A stretch of DNA of 64,000 bases from Bubalus kerabau (GCF_029407905.1 NC_073637.1:57040501-57104500); one strand, 5' to 3'; shown: positions 44,430-54,850, counted from the first letter of the stretch. The notes: generated by a model not told the origin, from the letters alone. Program-made: numbers and translations.

Positions 44430-45184
44430 TTTCCTCCCCCCTGAGGTTCATTTATTGCTCATAACTTTAGTACTTCCCATACTTCATGTAATGTAAAAGG
44501 AAAGTGATCATCTGACCAGCCTTACTGTCATAAATCTTATTGCCCTGATGGTCAAAGTTAAGTGAAACAATGTTCATAAAGCCCTTACAACAGAGCTTGG
44601 GTTGCAGAAGGTTCTTGGTGAAGAATTTCCTGGATCAACATGAAGGGTAGCGCTTTACTTTTTCTCCTAACTTGTAATGGTTAACCCTCCACATGTCTCA
44701 TAGCCACATGAAGAACTAGTCAGGCCAGTCGGTGCCAGACTTAGAAGTGAAGCAGAGAGAAGCACCTCCCAAGCCAGAGAACATGTTCTTTCCTGCCCCG
44801 CCCCTACCACAGAGTTGCTGAAGTTGGTTTGTCACAAAGCCATCAGCCCATCTGTTCCATATAAAGTGTCCCCTTTCACAAAAAAAAAAGGAGGCAGAGT
44901 CCATTTGGATGATTTCAAAAAGAAAGAACTTTTTAACTTGAGAATTTCATGATGTTTCATTTATATGTGATTTACTGGGTTGAGTACTAGTTCAAATTGT
45001 ATTAGATTTTAAGTAATTGCAATTTTGGAGCCAAGTAGACCCAAGCACACACACTTACACTGACACTCATGTTTCTCAGTGAGATGTGTCTGTTGGATAC
45101 ACTTGCAATCAAAATTGCAAAGAGAGACTGTCAAAAAGCAGCCCTGCTGCATGAAAAGTATCGTTTTCCCTTTTACTTCCATGT
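44430..45184. other. SYBU intron, no strong element
   Basis: A possible MIR remnant at about 44550-44630 ('aagttaagtgaaacaatg'). Poly-A at 44880-44889. Otherwise unique. Confidence 0.45.
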
Positions 45185-45195
45185 AATGTCATCAA

Positions 45196-45471
45196 CAGAG
45201 AAGGCAATGGCACCCCACTCCAGTACTCTTGCCTGGAAAATCCCATGGACGGAGGAGCCTGGTAGGCTGCAGTCCATGGGGTCTCTGAGAGTCGGACACG
45301 ACTGAGCGACTTCACTTTCACTTTTCACTTTCATGCATTGGAGAAGGAAATGGCAACCCACTCCAGCGTCCTTGCCTGGAGAATCCCAGGGACGGGGGAG
45401 CCTGGTGGGCTGTTGTCTATGGAGTCGCACAGAGTCAGACGTGACTGAAGCAACTTAGCAGCAGCAGCAGC
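45196..45471 (+). mobile_element. Bov-A2 SINE with perfect 11-bp TSD
   Basis: Forward dimer ending in (AGC)n. aatgtcatcaa lies at 45185-45195 and 45472-45482. Confidence 0.95.
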
Positions 45472-45555
45472 AATGTCATCAAGATGTATTCCTGACATAG
45501 ATGTGCTATCCTATTTAAGTAATTTCTACATTCTTAAGATGCTTCCTTACACTGT

Positions 45556-45770
45556 GTTGTTGTTGTTGTTGTTTAATCACTGTGTCCGACTCTTTGCGAC
45601 CCCATGGACTCTAGTCCACCAGGCCCCTCTGTCTATGGGGTTTCCCAGGCAAGAATACTGGAGTGGGTTGCCATTTCCTTCTCCAAGGGATCTTCCTGAC
45701 CCAGGGATCAAACTCACATTTCCCGCATTGGCAGGCAGATTCTTTACCACTGAGCCACCAAGAAAGCCCA
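45556..45770 (-). mobile_element. Bov-tA SINE, first of four at one target
   Basis: Reverse copy with a (TTG)n stretch at its reversed 3' end. Flanked by ttccttacactgt at 45543-45555 and 45771-45783. Confidence 0.94.
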
Positions 45771-45783
45771 TTCCTTACACTGT

Positions 45784-46004
45784 TTTGTGTGTATGTGTAC
45801 TCAGTCGTGTCCAACTCTTTGCAGCCCCATGGACTATAGCCCGCTAGGCTCCTCTGTCCATGGAATTCTCCAGGCATGAATAGTGGAGTGTGTTGCCATT
45901 TCCTCCTTCAGGGGATCTTCCCGACCCAGGGATCAGACCGGCATCTCTTGCATCTCCTGCATTGGCAGGCAGATTCTTTACCACTGTGCCACCTGGGAAG
46001 CCCC
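45784..46004 (-). mobile_element. Bov-tA SINE, second at the same target
   Basis: Reverse copy. The preceding ttccttacactgt (45771-45783) is followed at its far end by attccttacact (46005-46016). Confidence 0.93.
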
Positions 46005-46016
46005 ATTCCTTACACT

Positions 46017-46433
46017 CAGTTCAGTTCAGTCACTCAGTCGTGTCCAACTCTTTGCGACCCCATGAATTGCAGCACGCCTGGCCTCCGTGTCCATCACCAA
46101 CTCCCGGAGTTCACCCAAACTCATGTCCATCGAGTCCGTGATGCCATCCAGCCATCTCATCCTCTGTTGTCCCCTTCTCCTCCTGCCCCCAATCCCTCCC
46201 AGCATCAGAGTCTTTTCCAGTGAGTCAACTCTTCGCATGAGGTGGCCAAAGTATTGGAGTTTCAGCTTTAGCATCAGTCCTTCCAATGAACACTCAGGAC
46301 TGATCTCCTTTAGAATGGACTGGTTGGATCTCCTTGCAGTCCAAGGGACTCTCAAGAGACTTCTCCAGCACCACAGTTCAAAAGCATCAATTCTTCGGCA
46401 CTCAGCTTTCTTCACAGTCAAACTTTCACATCC
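46017..46433 (-). mobile_element. BovB LINE 3' fragment, third at the same target
   Basis: 417 bp of reverse BovB 3' end, including the C-terminal ORF2 remnant seen in the antisense frame 46026-46667. Flanked by attccttacact at 46005-46016 and 46434-46445. Confidence 0.94.
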
Positions 46434-46445
46434 ATTCCTTACACT

Positions 46446-46704
46446 GCTGCTGCTAAGTTGCTTCAGTCGTGTCCGACTCTGTGCGACCCCATAGACGGCA
46501 GCCCACCAGGCTCCCCCGTCCCTGGGATTCCCCAGGCAAGAACACTGGAGAGGGTTGCCATTGCCTTCTCCAGTGCATGAAAGTGAAAAGTGAAAGTGAA
46601 GTCGCTCAGTCATGTCTGACTCTTTAGTGATCCCATGGACTGCAGCCCACCAGGCTCCTCTGTCCATGGGATTTTCCAGGCAAGAGTACTGGAGTGGGGT
46701 GCCA
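46446..46704 (-). mobile_element. Bov-A2 SINE, fourth at the same target
   Basis: Reverse dimer starting directly after the fourth copy of the target sequence (46434-46445). No fifth copy follows at its far end. Confidence 0.92.
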
Positions 46705-46929
46705 TTTAGGGAGTGTCAAATCTATGGAACTAGATTAACAGGGAAGTTCAAACAAGATTATCCAAAAATAGTACCTTGCAGTTGAATTGCCCTTAACAGC
46801 TTATCCAGTGTATTCAACATGCATTCTTTAATTCCACATCACCTCTGTGAAAGTTTTCATATATCCCCAATAGTAAGTGGCTTACTTGCTAAGTTCCTAG
46901 TAAGTGGCAGTGCCAGGACTTCAACCCAT

Positions 46930-47480
46930 TTTATTCACTTAGCAGTCATTTAGGGAGAACCTACCTGTGCTAGGAGGTAGTGGGGATGTAAGAGCACAAG
47001 CTATGTTTCTGCCCTCAGGATGCCCTAATCTCGTGGGAAGGACACACAAGCCTGCCATGGTAACGCACTGTGATAAGTTCCATGGTGAAGTCTGCACAGC
47101 GGGGTGGGAAGCCCCAGGGGACAGCACCCACACCAGCCTAGAGAAGGAAGAGTCCAGAGAAGGCTGCTTGGAGAAGGTTCCCAACCATCTTGAAGTAGGA
47201 GGTATCCAGAGGCTCAGGGTAGGGAGCAGAAGAACATTCTAGACAGAGAAAATTAGTTCAGAATTAAAAGGATGATGGACAGCATGGACCATCAGGAAAT
47301 GAAATTGTCTGGAATGCAGGGGAAGAGGGGAGGAGGGGCAGGGAGAGGATGGGTTGAATGCGGTGGTGTGGGGATGGGATCAGACCTTGGGCACTGTATT
47401 AAGGAGTCTGGATTTTATTCTGGAAGCTGAATGGCTTTGATGAGGCCAATGACACTCAAATTGCGCGTTGGAAAAGCTGC
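46930..47480. mobile_element. L2 LINE fragment
   Basis: 'cttagcagtcatttaggg', 'gatgtaagagcacaagc', 'gaaggctgcttggagaagg', 'gagtctggattttattctgg' follow the L2 order shared with 20.2 and 56.2 kb. Confidence 0.6.
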
Positions 47481-47587
47481 TTTCACTGCAGACAGCCTCC
47501 TTGCTGAGAGGGCAAGACAAGAGGCAGGGAAAGAAAAGGGGTAATATTTCAGCAGTCAAATGATAAAAGTTTTGCTAAGTCATTGGG

Positions 47588-47796
47588 GGCTTCCCAGGTG
47601 GCTCAGTGGTAAAGAACCCACCTGCCAATGCAGGAGATGTGGGTGCCATCCCTAGGCTGGGAAGATCCCCTGGAGGAGGAAATGGCACCCCATTCTAGTA
47701 TTCTTGCTGGGAAATCCCATGGACAGAGAAGCCTGGTGGGCTTCAGTCCACAGCATCCAAAAGAGTTGGACACAACTCAGCAACTGAAAGAACCAC
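47588..47796 (+). mobile_element. Bov-tA SINE with perfect 11-bp TSD
   Basis: Forward copy. aagtcattggg lies at 47577-47587 and 47797-47807. Confidence 0.95.
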
Positions 47797-47807
47797 AAGT
47801 CATTGGG

Positions 47808-48368
47808 AACAGAAAGAAAAAGAAAACATATAGGTGGTTAAAATTATAGACGATGCATTTATGTGGGTTATATTTATCTGTCCTGTTTTTTCGTTCTTCC
47901 TTATGGGCAAACTCCTTCTCCCTGATCCTCCAAATGATCCACCCCAGTTTTCTGACCCAACATGAGCAAAACCTGAATATTTTAAAGTAGAAACAGGTAT
48001 ACTGAAATAGACGCCACGTCTTTAAAACAGCCTCTGGAAAGAAACTAAACCAAAGCAACCTTTTACATGGTTTGTGTTCTTAGCAGGCAGCTGGGTTTAA
48101 ATCCAAAACAAGCTTTATGGTCAGAAACTATTTGAAAGAACAGCAGAGGGAGGGAGCCCTGTGCTGACAACACAGGAGAGAAAATATCGGGCAGGTGGGA
48201 AGAAGGCGCTCATAAAGCCACGTTGCTCTAATCATTATAGGGTTGACCCCTTCCAACCCTATAGGTTGGATTTCCTCAGTGGTGACTAGGTTTAAGAAGG
48301 AATAGAACGTTCGCACTTGGGTATCCCCGGCCCCAGGGATTCTAACATGCTTCATGCTTCTCTCCCAG
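47808..48368 (+). other. SYBU intron end with a 10-bp hairpin
   Basis: A perfect stem, tatagggttg (48236-48245) with caaccctata (48254-48263), lies ~105 bp before the acceptor. The sequence before the acceptor is pyrimidine-rich ('catgcttctctcccag'). Confidence 0.6.
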
Positions 48369-48572
48369 TCGAGGTCCCCACGGGCGGAGCAATGGAGCTT
48401 CGTCCTACAAGTCTGCCAACAGCCCACCCTCCCCACGGGAGAAGGACCTTCTGGCCATGCTCTGCAGGAACCAGTTGAGTCCCGTTAACATCCACCCCAG
48501 TTATGCGCCTTCTTCCCCGAGCAGCAGCAACTCTGGCTCCTACAAAGGAAGTGACTGTAGCCCTGTCATGAG
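48369..48572 (+). CDS. SYBU: Syntabulin, coding exon (Ser/Pro-rich, start of conserved block)
   Basis: A 204-nt exon, with acceptor ctcccag and donor atgag|gtgagt. Its first base completes an Asn codon with the two bases from 39040-39041. It encodes NRGPHGRSNGASS, then PPSPREKDLLAMLC, RNQLSPVNIHPSYAP, SSPSSSNSGSYKGSD and CSPVM, ending with two bases of an Arg codon. This is the highly conserved central syntabulin block. It is Ser/Pro-rich, probably disordered and phosphorylatable, and lies in the region upstream of the coiled coil reported to contact kinesin-1 and syntaxin (family knowledge, not seen here). 204 nt is a multiple of three, so skipping this exon would keep frame, although the split codon would change. 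Confidence 0.96.
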
Positions 48573-48648
48573 GTGAGTGCCGTCCGTCTCCTGACTCATG
48601 GTTCTTAGTTTGTCCTACTTGTAAGCTTCTCTTAAAAAAAAAAAAATT

Positions 48649-48679
<31 letters not shown>
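48649..48679. repeat. (TA)n microsatellite
   Basis: About 14 TA units with one AA interruption, ~75 bp downstream of the donor of the exon ending at 48572. Confidence 0.9.
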
Positions 48680-48681
<2 letters not shown>

Positions 48682-48689
48682 AAACTTGC

Positions 48690-48895
48690 AGTGGCTTCTC
48701 TGGTAGCTCAGTGGTAAAGAATTCTGTCTGCCAAGTAGGAGAGTCAGGTTTGATTCCTAGGTCGGGAAGATTCCCCTGGAGGAAGGCAAGGCATGACACT
48801 CCAGTATTCTTACCTGGCGAATCCACCAGGACAGAGGAGCCTGGCGGACTACAGTCCATGGGGTCGCAGAGTCAGACAGGACTGAGAGACTGAGC
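48690..48895 (+). mobile_element. Bov-tA SINE
   Basis: Forward copy, somewhat diverged in the head ('gtggcttctctggtagctc'). Confidence 0.88.
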
Positions 48896-49129
48896 ATGCA
48901 TACATATAACTCTCAATCCCCTGCCTTGTTCTGCAATATGACACATCTCTTTACTTTCCCGCACTCAGTAACAATCCTTCAAGGGCTGCTGCAGAAAGGA
49001 CAGGAGCCACAATTTCTAATAAGGCTCAGCAGTCCCAGGAATTACTGGCTGGGCAGGAGAAATGGCACAGCAGCAGTAGGACGGTCCTACGCATTTCCCT
49101 CCGAATGGGGAAGAGTCGTTCGTGTGTTT

Positions 49130-49650
49130 GCCTGTTCATTCAAACACCAGATGTTTACTGAGTACCACACTGTATCCAGTGCTGTGTGAAGCACTGGGAA
49201 TAGAGCCATAAACAACAGAGGTCCCCGTGCTGATGCCCAGAGGAGAAGAAAAACAGTAGCCATCTAATGACAGAAATGCATTAGGATTATTCTGCAAGTA
49301 CCTGTCATTCTGTGTAAGAGCTGGGAACTGGGAATTCCCTGGCGGTCCAGTGGTTAAAGACTTTGCCTCCCAGTACAGGGGAGTGCAGGGTCAGTCCCTG
49401 GTCAGGGAGCTAGGATCCCACATGCCTCGCAGCCAAAACATAAAAACAGAAGCAATATTGTAATAAATTCAATAGCGACTTTTAAAATGGTCTGCATCAA
49501 AAAAAAAAAAAAAAGTGGACACAGGATCCATTTGGACGGGTCAAAGGAGGCCTCTCTGAAAAAGCAAAATTGAAATGAGATCTGAAGGTCAAGAAAGGAA
49601 TGAATTAGTCCCTGGAAGGCACGAGGTTGCAGAAAAAAGGAACTGCACAT
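49130..49650. mobile_element. L2 LINE fragment split by a CHR SINE
   Basis: 'ccagatgtttactgagtac' and 'tagagccataaacaac' before, and 'gaaatgagatctgaaggtc' after, the CHR element at 49331-49515. All are in L2 order. Confidence 0.55.
49331..49515 (+). mobile_element. CHR-related SINE with poly-A
   Basis: Head 'gggaattccctggcggtcc', then 'gtcagtccctggtcaggg', and a pure A run at 49500-49514. Confidence 0.82.
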
Positions 49651-50320
49651 CCAGATGGGCCCTAGCAGGCCAGTTGGGAACTGGATGCTGGGCACGGGCC
49701 ATCTTGGATGGAGCGCAGGCTCAAGGCCAGCAGGGTGGATGCGGAGGCTTGGCCTGGGTCCTGAATTAGGGAAGAAGCTGCCAGCCCTCCTCCTTCCATC
49801 TTCCTCCTCCTGGGCATCTGGGTCTCACAGTCAGCTTTCTTAGAGCAGGAGGGATGCCCCACTCTCGGCCAGGCCTGACAGGGGCCAGGACTACAGTGAA
49901 GGAAGCTTCACAGAGCGCTGGACACCTGTCTTACAAACCCTATCTGGTGTGAGTAGACCAGCTCTTTTCCCTTCAAAAGAAGGAAACTTTACACCAAATC
50001 AGCACACTCACGTCAGGGACTGATATCAGAACAATCTGAATTCAACCAACAACAATCAAGATCTTTAGGCAAGTGGCACATTGTGTGGAAGCGAGGTCAT
50101 CTCGCTCCCTTCCTGCCCCCACTCATTGTCCTTTAACATAACAGCCTCCTACTCTGAACTGACAGGCGGGTCTCTGAACAATTGTGCATTATTTTACAGG
50201 AGATCGTCCCTAAGCCACAGAAAATCTCCCTCTCCTGGCCCCACCCCCTTGACAAAGCCCTACCCTCAATCTTCCCAGTTACGCGCAGTTCTAAGAGTGG
50301 CAGGTGGATGACTGTCCCCC
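49651..50320 (+). other. SYBU intron, no recognised element
   Basis: Unique sequence. Open frames at 49575-49862 on both strands have no domain. Confidence 0.5.
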
Positions 50321-50602
50321 TTCTGAAGTGAAGTGAAGAGAAGTGAAAGTTGCTCAGTCATGTCTGACTCTGCGAACCCAAGGACTGTAGCCTGCCAGGC
50401 TCCTCTGTCCATGGAATTTTCCAGGCAAAAATACTGTTCCCTTCTCCAGGGGATTTTCCCAACCCAGGGATTGAACCCAGGCCTCTCCCGCATTGCAGGC
50501 GGATTCTTTACTGTCTGAACCAGCAGGGAAGCCCAAGAAGACTGGAGTGGGTAGCCTATCCCTTCTCCAGGGGATGTTCCCAACCCAGGGATCAAAGTGA
50601 GG
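50321..50602 (-). mobile_element. Bov-tA-type SINE with partial duplication
   Basis: The reverse element (50321-50535) starts with a 'gaagtgaagtgaagagaag' run. Right after its head, 50540-50602 repeats part of the element ('actggagtgggtagcc' to 'cccagggatcaaa'). It ends only ~126 bp before the acceptor at 50728. Confidence 0.85.
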
Positions 50603-50728
50603 CCACTCACTGTTGGGCTTTAAGATCCCAGCACACAGCTGCCGTTTCTTCTCAAGCTGTTTTAGCTGTGCCTTAACTTTACTTTTTTTATAGAAAAAGT
50701 AATATTTCATTTACTTGGATTGTTTCAG

Positions 50729-50878
50729 GCGGTCTGGAAGGTACATGTCCTGTGGTGAAAATCATGGTGTCAAACCCCCAAATCCAGAGCAGTACTTGAC
50801 CCCTCTGCAGCAGAAAGAAGTTACCGTGAGACACCTGAAGACCAAGCTCAAGGAGTCTGAGCGCCGACTGCATGAGAG
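50729..50878 (+). CDS. SYBU: Syntabulin, coding exon (start of coiled coil)
   Basis: A 150-nt exon, with acceptor tgtttcag and donor gagag|gtgaat. The first base completes Arg with the AG carried from 48571-48572. It encodes RSGRYMSCGENHGVKPP, then NPEQYLTPLQQKEVT and VRHLKTKLKESERRLHER. The segment from LQQKEV onward has the heptad pattern of a coiled coil that continues into the last exon. Near-identical to other mammals in my memory, with Val-Lys where human has Val-Arg. As the length is a multiple of three and both introns have the same phase, skipping would keep frame but remove the start of the coiled coil. Confidence 0.97.
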
Positions 50879-51780
50879 GTGAATTCGCATTCCTTGCACA
50901 CTGTGATTTAGAACTTTCTTTTTCCATAAAGTGAAATGTGAACCCACGCTGTAGAAAAGAAGAAAAATTACTTGGTTTAATTTTTGTCGGATTTCTTAAC
51001 TCAGTCTCTCAGAAGAGTCATTTGATAATCCTGAGTGATTTGACTCTTAGGAGTTCAGGGAGCCCTCCTGGATTTGAAGGGACCCTCTGCTTTTTCTGGG
51101 TGTGTCTAGCTTTGACGTGAAGAGCTGGGTGTGTGCAGAGCTATTTTTAAAGGACAGAACACTTGCAGGAACAATGCCGTACTTCCAGTAGACTGGGTCA
51201 CACACAGCTGGCCCCTATGAAGCCCTGTTTATCTGTGTCAGAGAGTGGACGGCCGTGTGCATTGTGATTCCTGCAAGCTATTTCTGTGCTGAAGGAAAAG
51301 GTTCATTATTCTTGGCCAAGTGTTACGGTAATTAAAAAAAAAGAAAAACAACAGCCCAAGCTTAAGAGATCTTATCTCAGTGAGAAAAGACCTTTGACGT
51401 ATTGGGACAGGCCAGATTTTTGCTTGATAGTTTTTCTGAGAGCTCTGACCAGGGTTGACGGTGACATGAGTCAGATCATACTTTCTGGAAGTCTTGGTTT
51501 ATGTTTTGAGGAATCTCTGGGATGGTTTGAATCTCTGGGAGGGAGGTGTGGAAAGGCAGTGAAACTAGAGAATAGTGAAGCCTAAACTTAAAGAAGCAAT
51601 ATGTACAACATCTCTTCAAATATGTCAGTATCCTGATTATGTGGTCTTGTCCTAGTCACTGAGAGAATGAGTACATACATTTACATCGACTAGGAAGAAA
51701 TTATATGTAAGGCAACATTTTTTTTTACAAATATCTAGAAATATTGTCCTGTGAAAAAGCTAACCATTCCCTTCAGTGTC
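50879..51780 (+). other. Last SYBU intron, 5' part
   Basis: The last intron spans 50879-52975 (2.1 kb). This part is unique sequence with a short poly-A at about 51332 and no recognised element. Confidence 0.6.
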
Positions 51781-51864
51781 AGATCAGATCAGTCGCTCAG
51801 TTGTGTCTGACTCTTTGCGACCCCATGAATCGCAGCACGCCAGGCCTCCCTGTCCATCACCAAC
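51781..51864 (-). mobile_element. Very short BovB-end insertion
   Basis: 84 bp, from (agatc)n-like repeats through 'agtcgctcagttgtgtctg' to 'ctgtccatcaccaac'. Close in extent to the 75-bp copy at 11566. Confidence 0.85.
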
Positions 51865-52146
51865 ATCTTGCCTGAGAAGAGACAGAATTATCAACATTTC
51901 ATAAAGTCCTTGAAACATGTAACTTTTTATGATTAAAAAAATTTTTTTATCATTGGAATATGATCAGAACTGTTTTGTAATGCTAAAGTTTATCAGTCTG
52001 TCTTCTGCCTTTGACACATAATTAAAAGTGATATGGACTTTCCTTCCACAAATTGTTTTGTGGACATATGAAAGAGTAGGCTATGGAGATTAAAGCAGGC
52101 TAAGAGATTCTAATGTGTTCTAATAAAATAATTTCCAATATTAAGT

Positions 52147-52460
52147 ACAGGATTGCCTCAGAGATATTGCAGGTTTGGTTCCAGACCACTGCAATAAAGC
52201 AAATTGCAATAAAGTGATTTATATGAAAATGTTCACTTCTTAGCACGTATAAAAGTTGTTTTACTACACTGGAGTCTATTAAGTGTGCAATAGCATTATA
52301 CCTAAAAAAATGTACAAACCTTAATTTAAAAATACCCTAATTGCTAAAAAATGCTAACCAGTGTCTGACAAAGCAGGGTTGCCACAAACCTTCAATTTGT
52401 AAAAGACATAGTATCTACAAAGCATGATAAGGCAAAGTGCAATAAAACTGTCTGTATTAA
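52147..52460. mobile_element. Tigger1-type DNA transposon, internally deleted
   Basis: 'gattgcctcagagatattgc', 'ggttccagaccactgcaat', 'gcagggttgccacaaacc', 'ttcaatttgtaaaagac' and the terminal 'aaagtgcaataaaactg' give both ends of Tigger1 in ~310 bp. Same internal structure as the copy at 8640-8949. Confidence 0.78.
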
Positions 52461-52480
52461 GCAGAGGATAATGCTTGAAA

Positions 52481-52687
52481 GATGGCTCAGACCACCGTAA
52501 AGAATATAAAGAATATGCCTGCAATGCGGGAGATCTGGTTCAATCCCTGGATTGGGAAGTTCTGGAGGAGGGCATGGCAACCCACTCCAGTATTCTTGCC
52601 TGGAGAATCCCCATGGACAGAGGAGCCTGGCAGGCTACAGTCTATGGGGGTCACAAAGAGTCAGACACGACCGAGTGACTAAGCAAG
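52481..52687 (+). mobile_element. Bov-tA SINE with 10-bp TSD
   Basis: Forward copy with a worn head. atgcttgaaa lies at 52471-52480 and 52688-52697. It lies 288 bp before the last exon. Confidence 0.92.
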
Positions 52688-52975
52688 ATGCTTGAAAAGT
52701 ACTTAGTGCCATGTCAGACATAGAGTGGACACTATGAAAAAGGAGAGAAAAACAATCATAGCAAAATTTTTATTCTGATTCTAGTAACTGTTATTATTTT
52801 AGCTATTTTATAATTAAAAGGGAGGCAGTTCAGGGCTAATAACTTCAAAAGAAAGAAAAAAAAAAATAGAAACTTACATAACCTGTATGTTTCCGGTGGG
52901 AGAGCCTGGGCTCCAGGCGGGGTGTCAGAGTTGACCTTTTTTTTGTTTTGAGTCACGCTTGTCTTCCGGGTCTAG

Positions 52976-54095
52976 GGAGAGTGAGATCGTGGAGCTGAAG
53001 TCCCAGCTGGCCCGAATGCGCGAGGACTGGATTGAGGAAGAGTGCCACCGGGTGGAGGCCCAGCTGGCCCTCAAGGAGGCCCGGAAGGAGATCAAGCAAC
53101 TCAAACAGGTCATCGAAACGATGCGGAGCAGCCTGGCCGATAAAGACAAAGGCATTCAGAAATATTTTGTGGACATCAACATTCAGAACAAGAAGCTGGA
53201 GTCACTCCTCCAGAGCATGGAGATGGCGCACAGCGGCTCGCTGAGGGACGAGCTATGCCTCGACTTCCCCTGTGAGTCCCCGGAGAAGGGCTTGGTCCTC
53301 GGCGCGGCCTTGGGGCCGACGGAGGATGCTCTGTCCCCGGAGGAGCCGGCCACGGAAGAAGGGGCCGACAGCGAGCTGCTGGGGGCAGACGGCGCGGCCC
53401 CCGGCGAGGATGTGTTGGAGGAGCTGGTGACAGGCGCCATCCCTGAGCCAGAGCTACCCGGCGCCGAGGTCGTGGCGCTGGGCGGCGAGGCGGCGGCGGT
53501 GGGCCGCGGAGGGCGCCGCGCGGTGGCGGAGCGGGCGGTGCAGACCGACGTGGTGCCCTACAGCCCGGCCTTCTCCGAGCTCCTCCGGCACGTGCTCCGG
53601 CTGCAGGACCCCTGGCCCTCCTCCAGCGCCGCGACCCCCGACGAGGAGTCCGGGGACGACTCGACCGAAAGCTTCCCAGAGCCCATCTCCACCTTCGTGG
53701 TCGATTTAACTCCCCGGAATCCAAACTCGGCCATCCTTTTGTCTCCCGTGGAGACCCCGTCCCCCGCGGCGGGTCCCGAGGCGCGTGGGAACCGCCTCAT
53801 GAGAGAGCTGGATTTTGCGGGCTCGGAGGCGGCGGCGGCGGAGGAGGAGGAGATGAGGCTGGACGGCCCGGGCCCACTGGCCCGCGCAGGGGGCATCGCC
53901 GGGCGCTACTGGAGCCGCAGCTTCCTGGTGGATCTGCTGGCCGTGGGGGCCCCCGTGGTCCCCACCGTGCTGTGGGCGTTCAGTACTCAGAGGGGGGGCA
54001 CGGATCCCCTGTACAACATCGGGGCCCTGCTACGGGGCTGCTGCGTGGTGGCCCTGCACTCGCTCCGCCGCACCACCGAGCACATCAAAACCTAA
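52976..54095 (+). CDS. SYBU: Syntabulin, terminal coding exon (coiled coil, acidic region, membrane tail)
   Basis: 1120 nt from the acceptor 'gtctag' (52975) to TAA at 54093-54095, giving 372 residues after the shared Arg. Order: coiled coil from ESEIVELKSQLARM to about LLQSMEMA (52977-53228); acidic, Ala/Gly/Glu-rich linker (about 53270-53520); conserved ERAVQTDVVPYSP (53529 on); VVDLTPRNPNSAILL and NRLMRELDF blocks; (Ala)4(Glu)4 run (53829-53852); C-terminal hydrophobic segment FLVDLLAVGAPVVPTVLW (about 53922-53982); and a second hydrophobic patch ending HIKT. The tail anchors syntabulin on mitochondria and vesicles, where it acts as a kinesin-1 adaptor (family knowledge). The linker is much more GC- and Ala-rich than the human protein I remember, whereas both ends are nearly unchanged. 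Confidence 0.97.
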
Positions 54096-54850
54096 AGAGA
54101 CGATGTAGCTTCAGTGGGGTGGGCCCGCCTGCCCCCACCCCATGCAGCACGGTTCCCGTTGGAGAATCCGCGGGGTCGACCGGTGGCGGGCCTGGTTCTG
54201 TCGTTCTTTGCTCCTCGGTATTTGATTTGCACTATATTTAGTTGAAAGCCTGTTCCCTGTTGAAAACCGGAGGTATCTTCAAAGGCATGGAGACCTGGTT
54301 CCAGTCAATGTCCCACCGGTGTGATAGAGAAAGCATGTTCGTGACCCTGCCCTTGTCGTCCAAGGTACCCCTGCTTATTATCCTAGTGGTTCAGGAAGAG
54401 AAAATGCAGAGTTTGCACTTTCAAGACAGCTTCTGTAAGGCTGGCATGTTATCTCCTTGCTTTGCTTTGTCCCGTTTTTCAAAAATGTGTAATTGTTAAC
54501 AGCATTCCAATGGTCTTGTGCATAGCAGGGGACTGTAACCAAAAATAAAAATGTATTTGTGTAATGGGTTGGAAGAAGTCTTGAATAGCTCTTTAGTGTC
54601 TTAATTGGGGTTGATAAGGTTTGAGTGTTTGCAGTTTTTTTTAAACTAAATGTAGCTCCAGAGTCTGAAATGGCTTGTGTGTTCCTAAACCTGGTAATTG
54701 ATGAAACTGTATGTAAGGTTTACATTGTATTAACTTATTTTTTGCTTATTAAATATAGTGTTTTGTTGAAAATTGTTTGTAACCACACACTTCAGCATGA
54801 TGAAAATAAAGATTAGTGTTTCCATTGAAATAAATGTTCTATACTCCTAT
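54096..54850 (+). other. SYBU: SYBU 3' UTR
   Basis: Non-repetitive sequence from the stop codon to the candidate polyadenylation signals. Base composition falls sharply from GC-rich to AT-rich within ~150 bp. The exact 3' end is not determined. Confidence 0.7.
54544..54549 (+). promoter_or_regulatory. Candidate polyadenylation signal (proximal)
   Basis: AATAAA followed within ~30 bp by a GT-rich stretch (tgtatttgtgtaatgggttgg region), the usual downstream element. Further AATAAA hexamers at 54805-54810 and 54829-54834 could serve a longer 3' UTR. Confidence 0.55.

Noticed and set aside
46026..46667. 213-codon antisense open frame
   Set aside because: A composite of Bov-A2 and BovB ORF2 remnants, not a host gene.
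52959..52975. Upstream extension of the last-exon frame to a TTG at 52959
   Set aside because: Those bases are intron: the acceptor tag ends at 52975 and exactly one base is needed to complete the Arg codon carried from 50878.
53176..53724. 182-codon antisense Arg/Pro-rich open frame in the last SYBU exon
   Set aside because: Shadow of a GC-rich coding exon; composition is the reverse of Ala/Gly/Glu codons.
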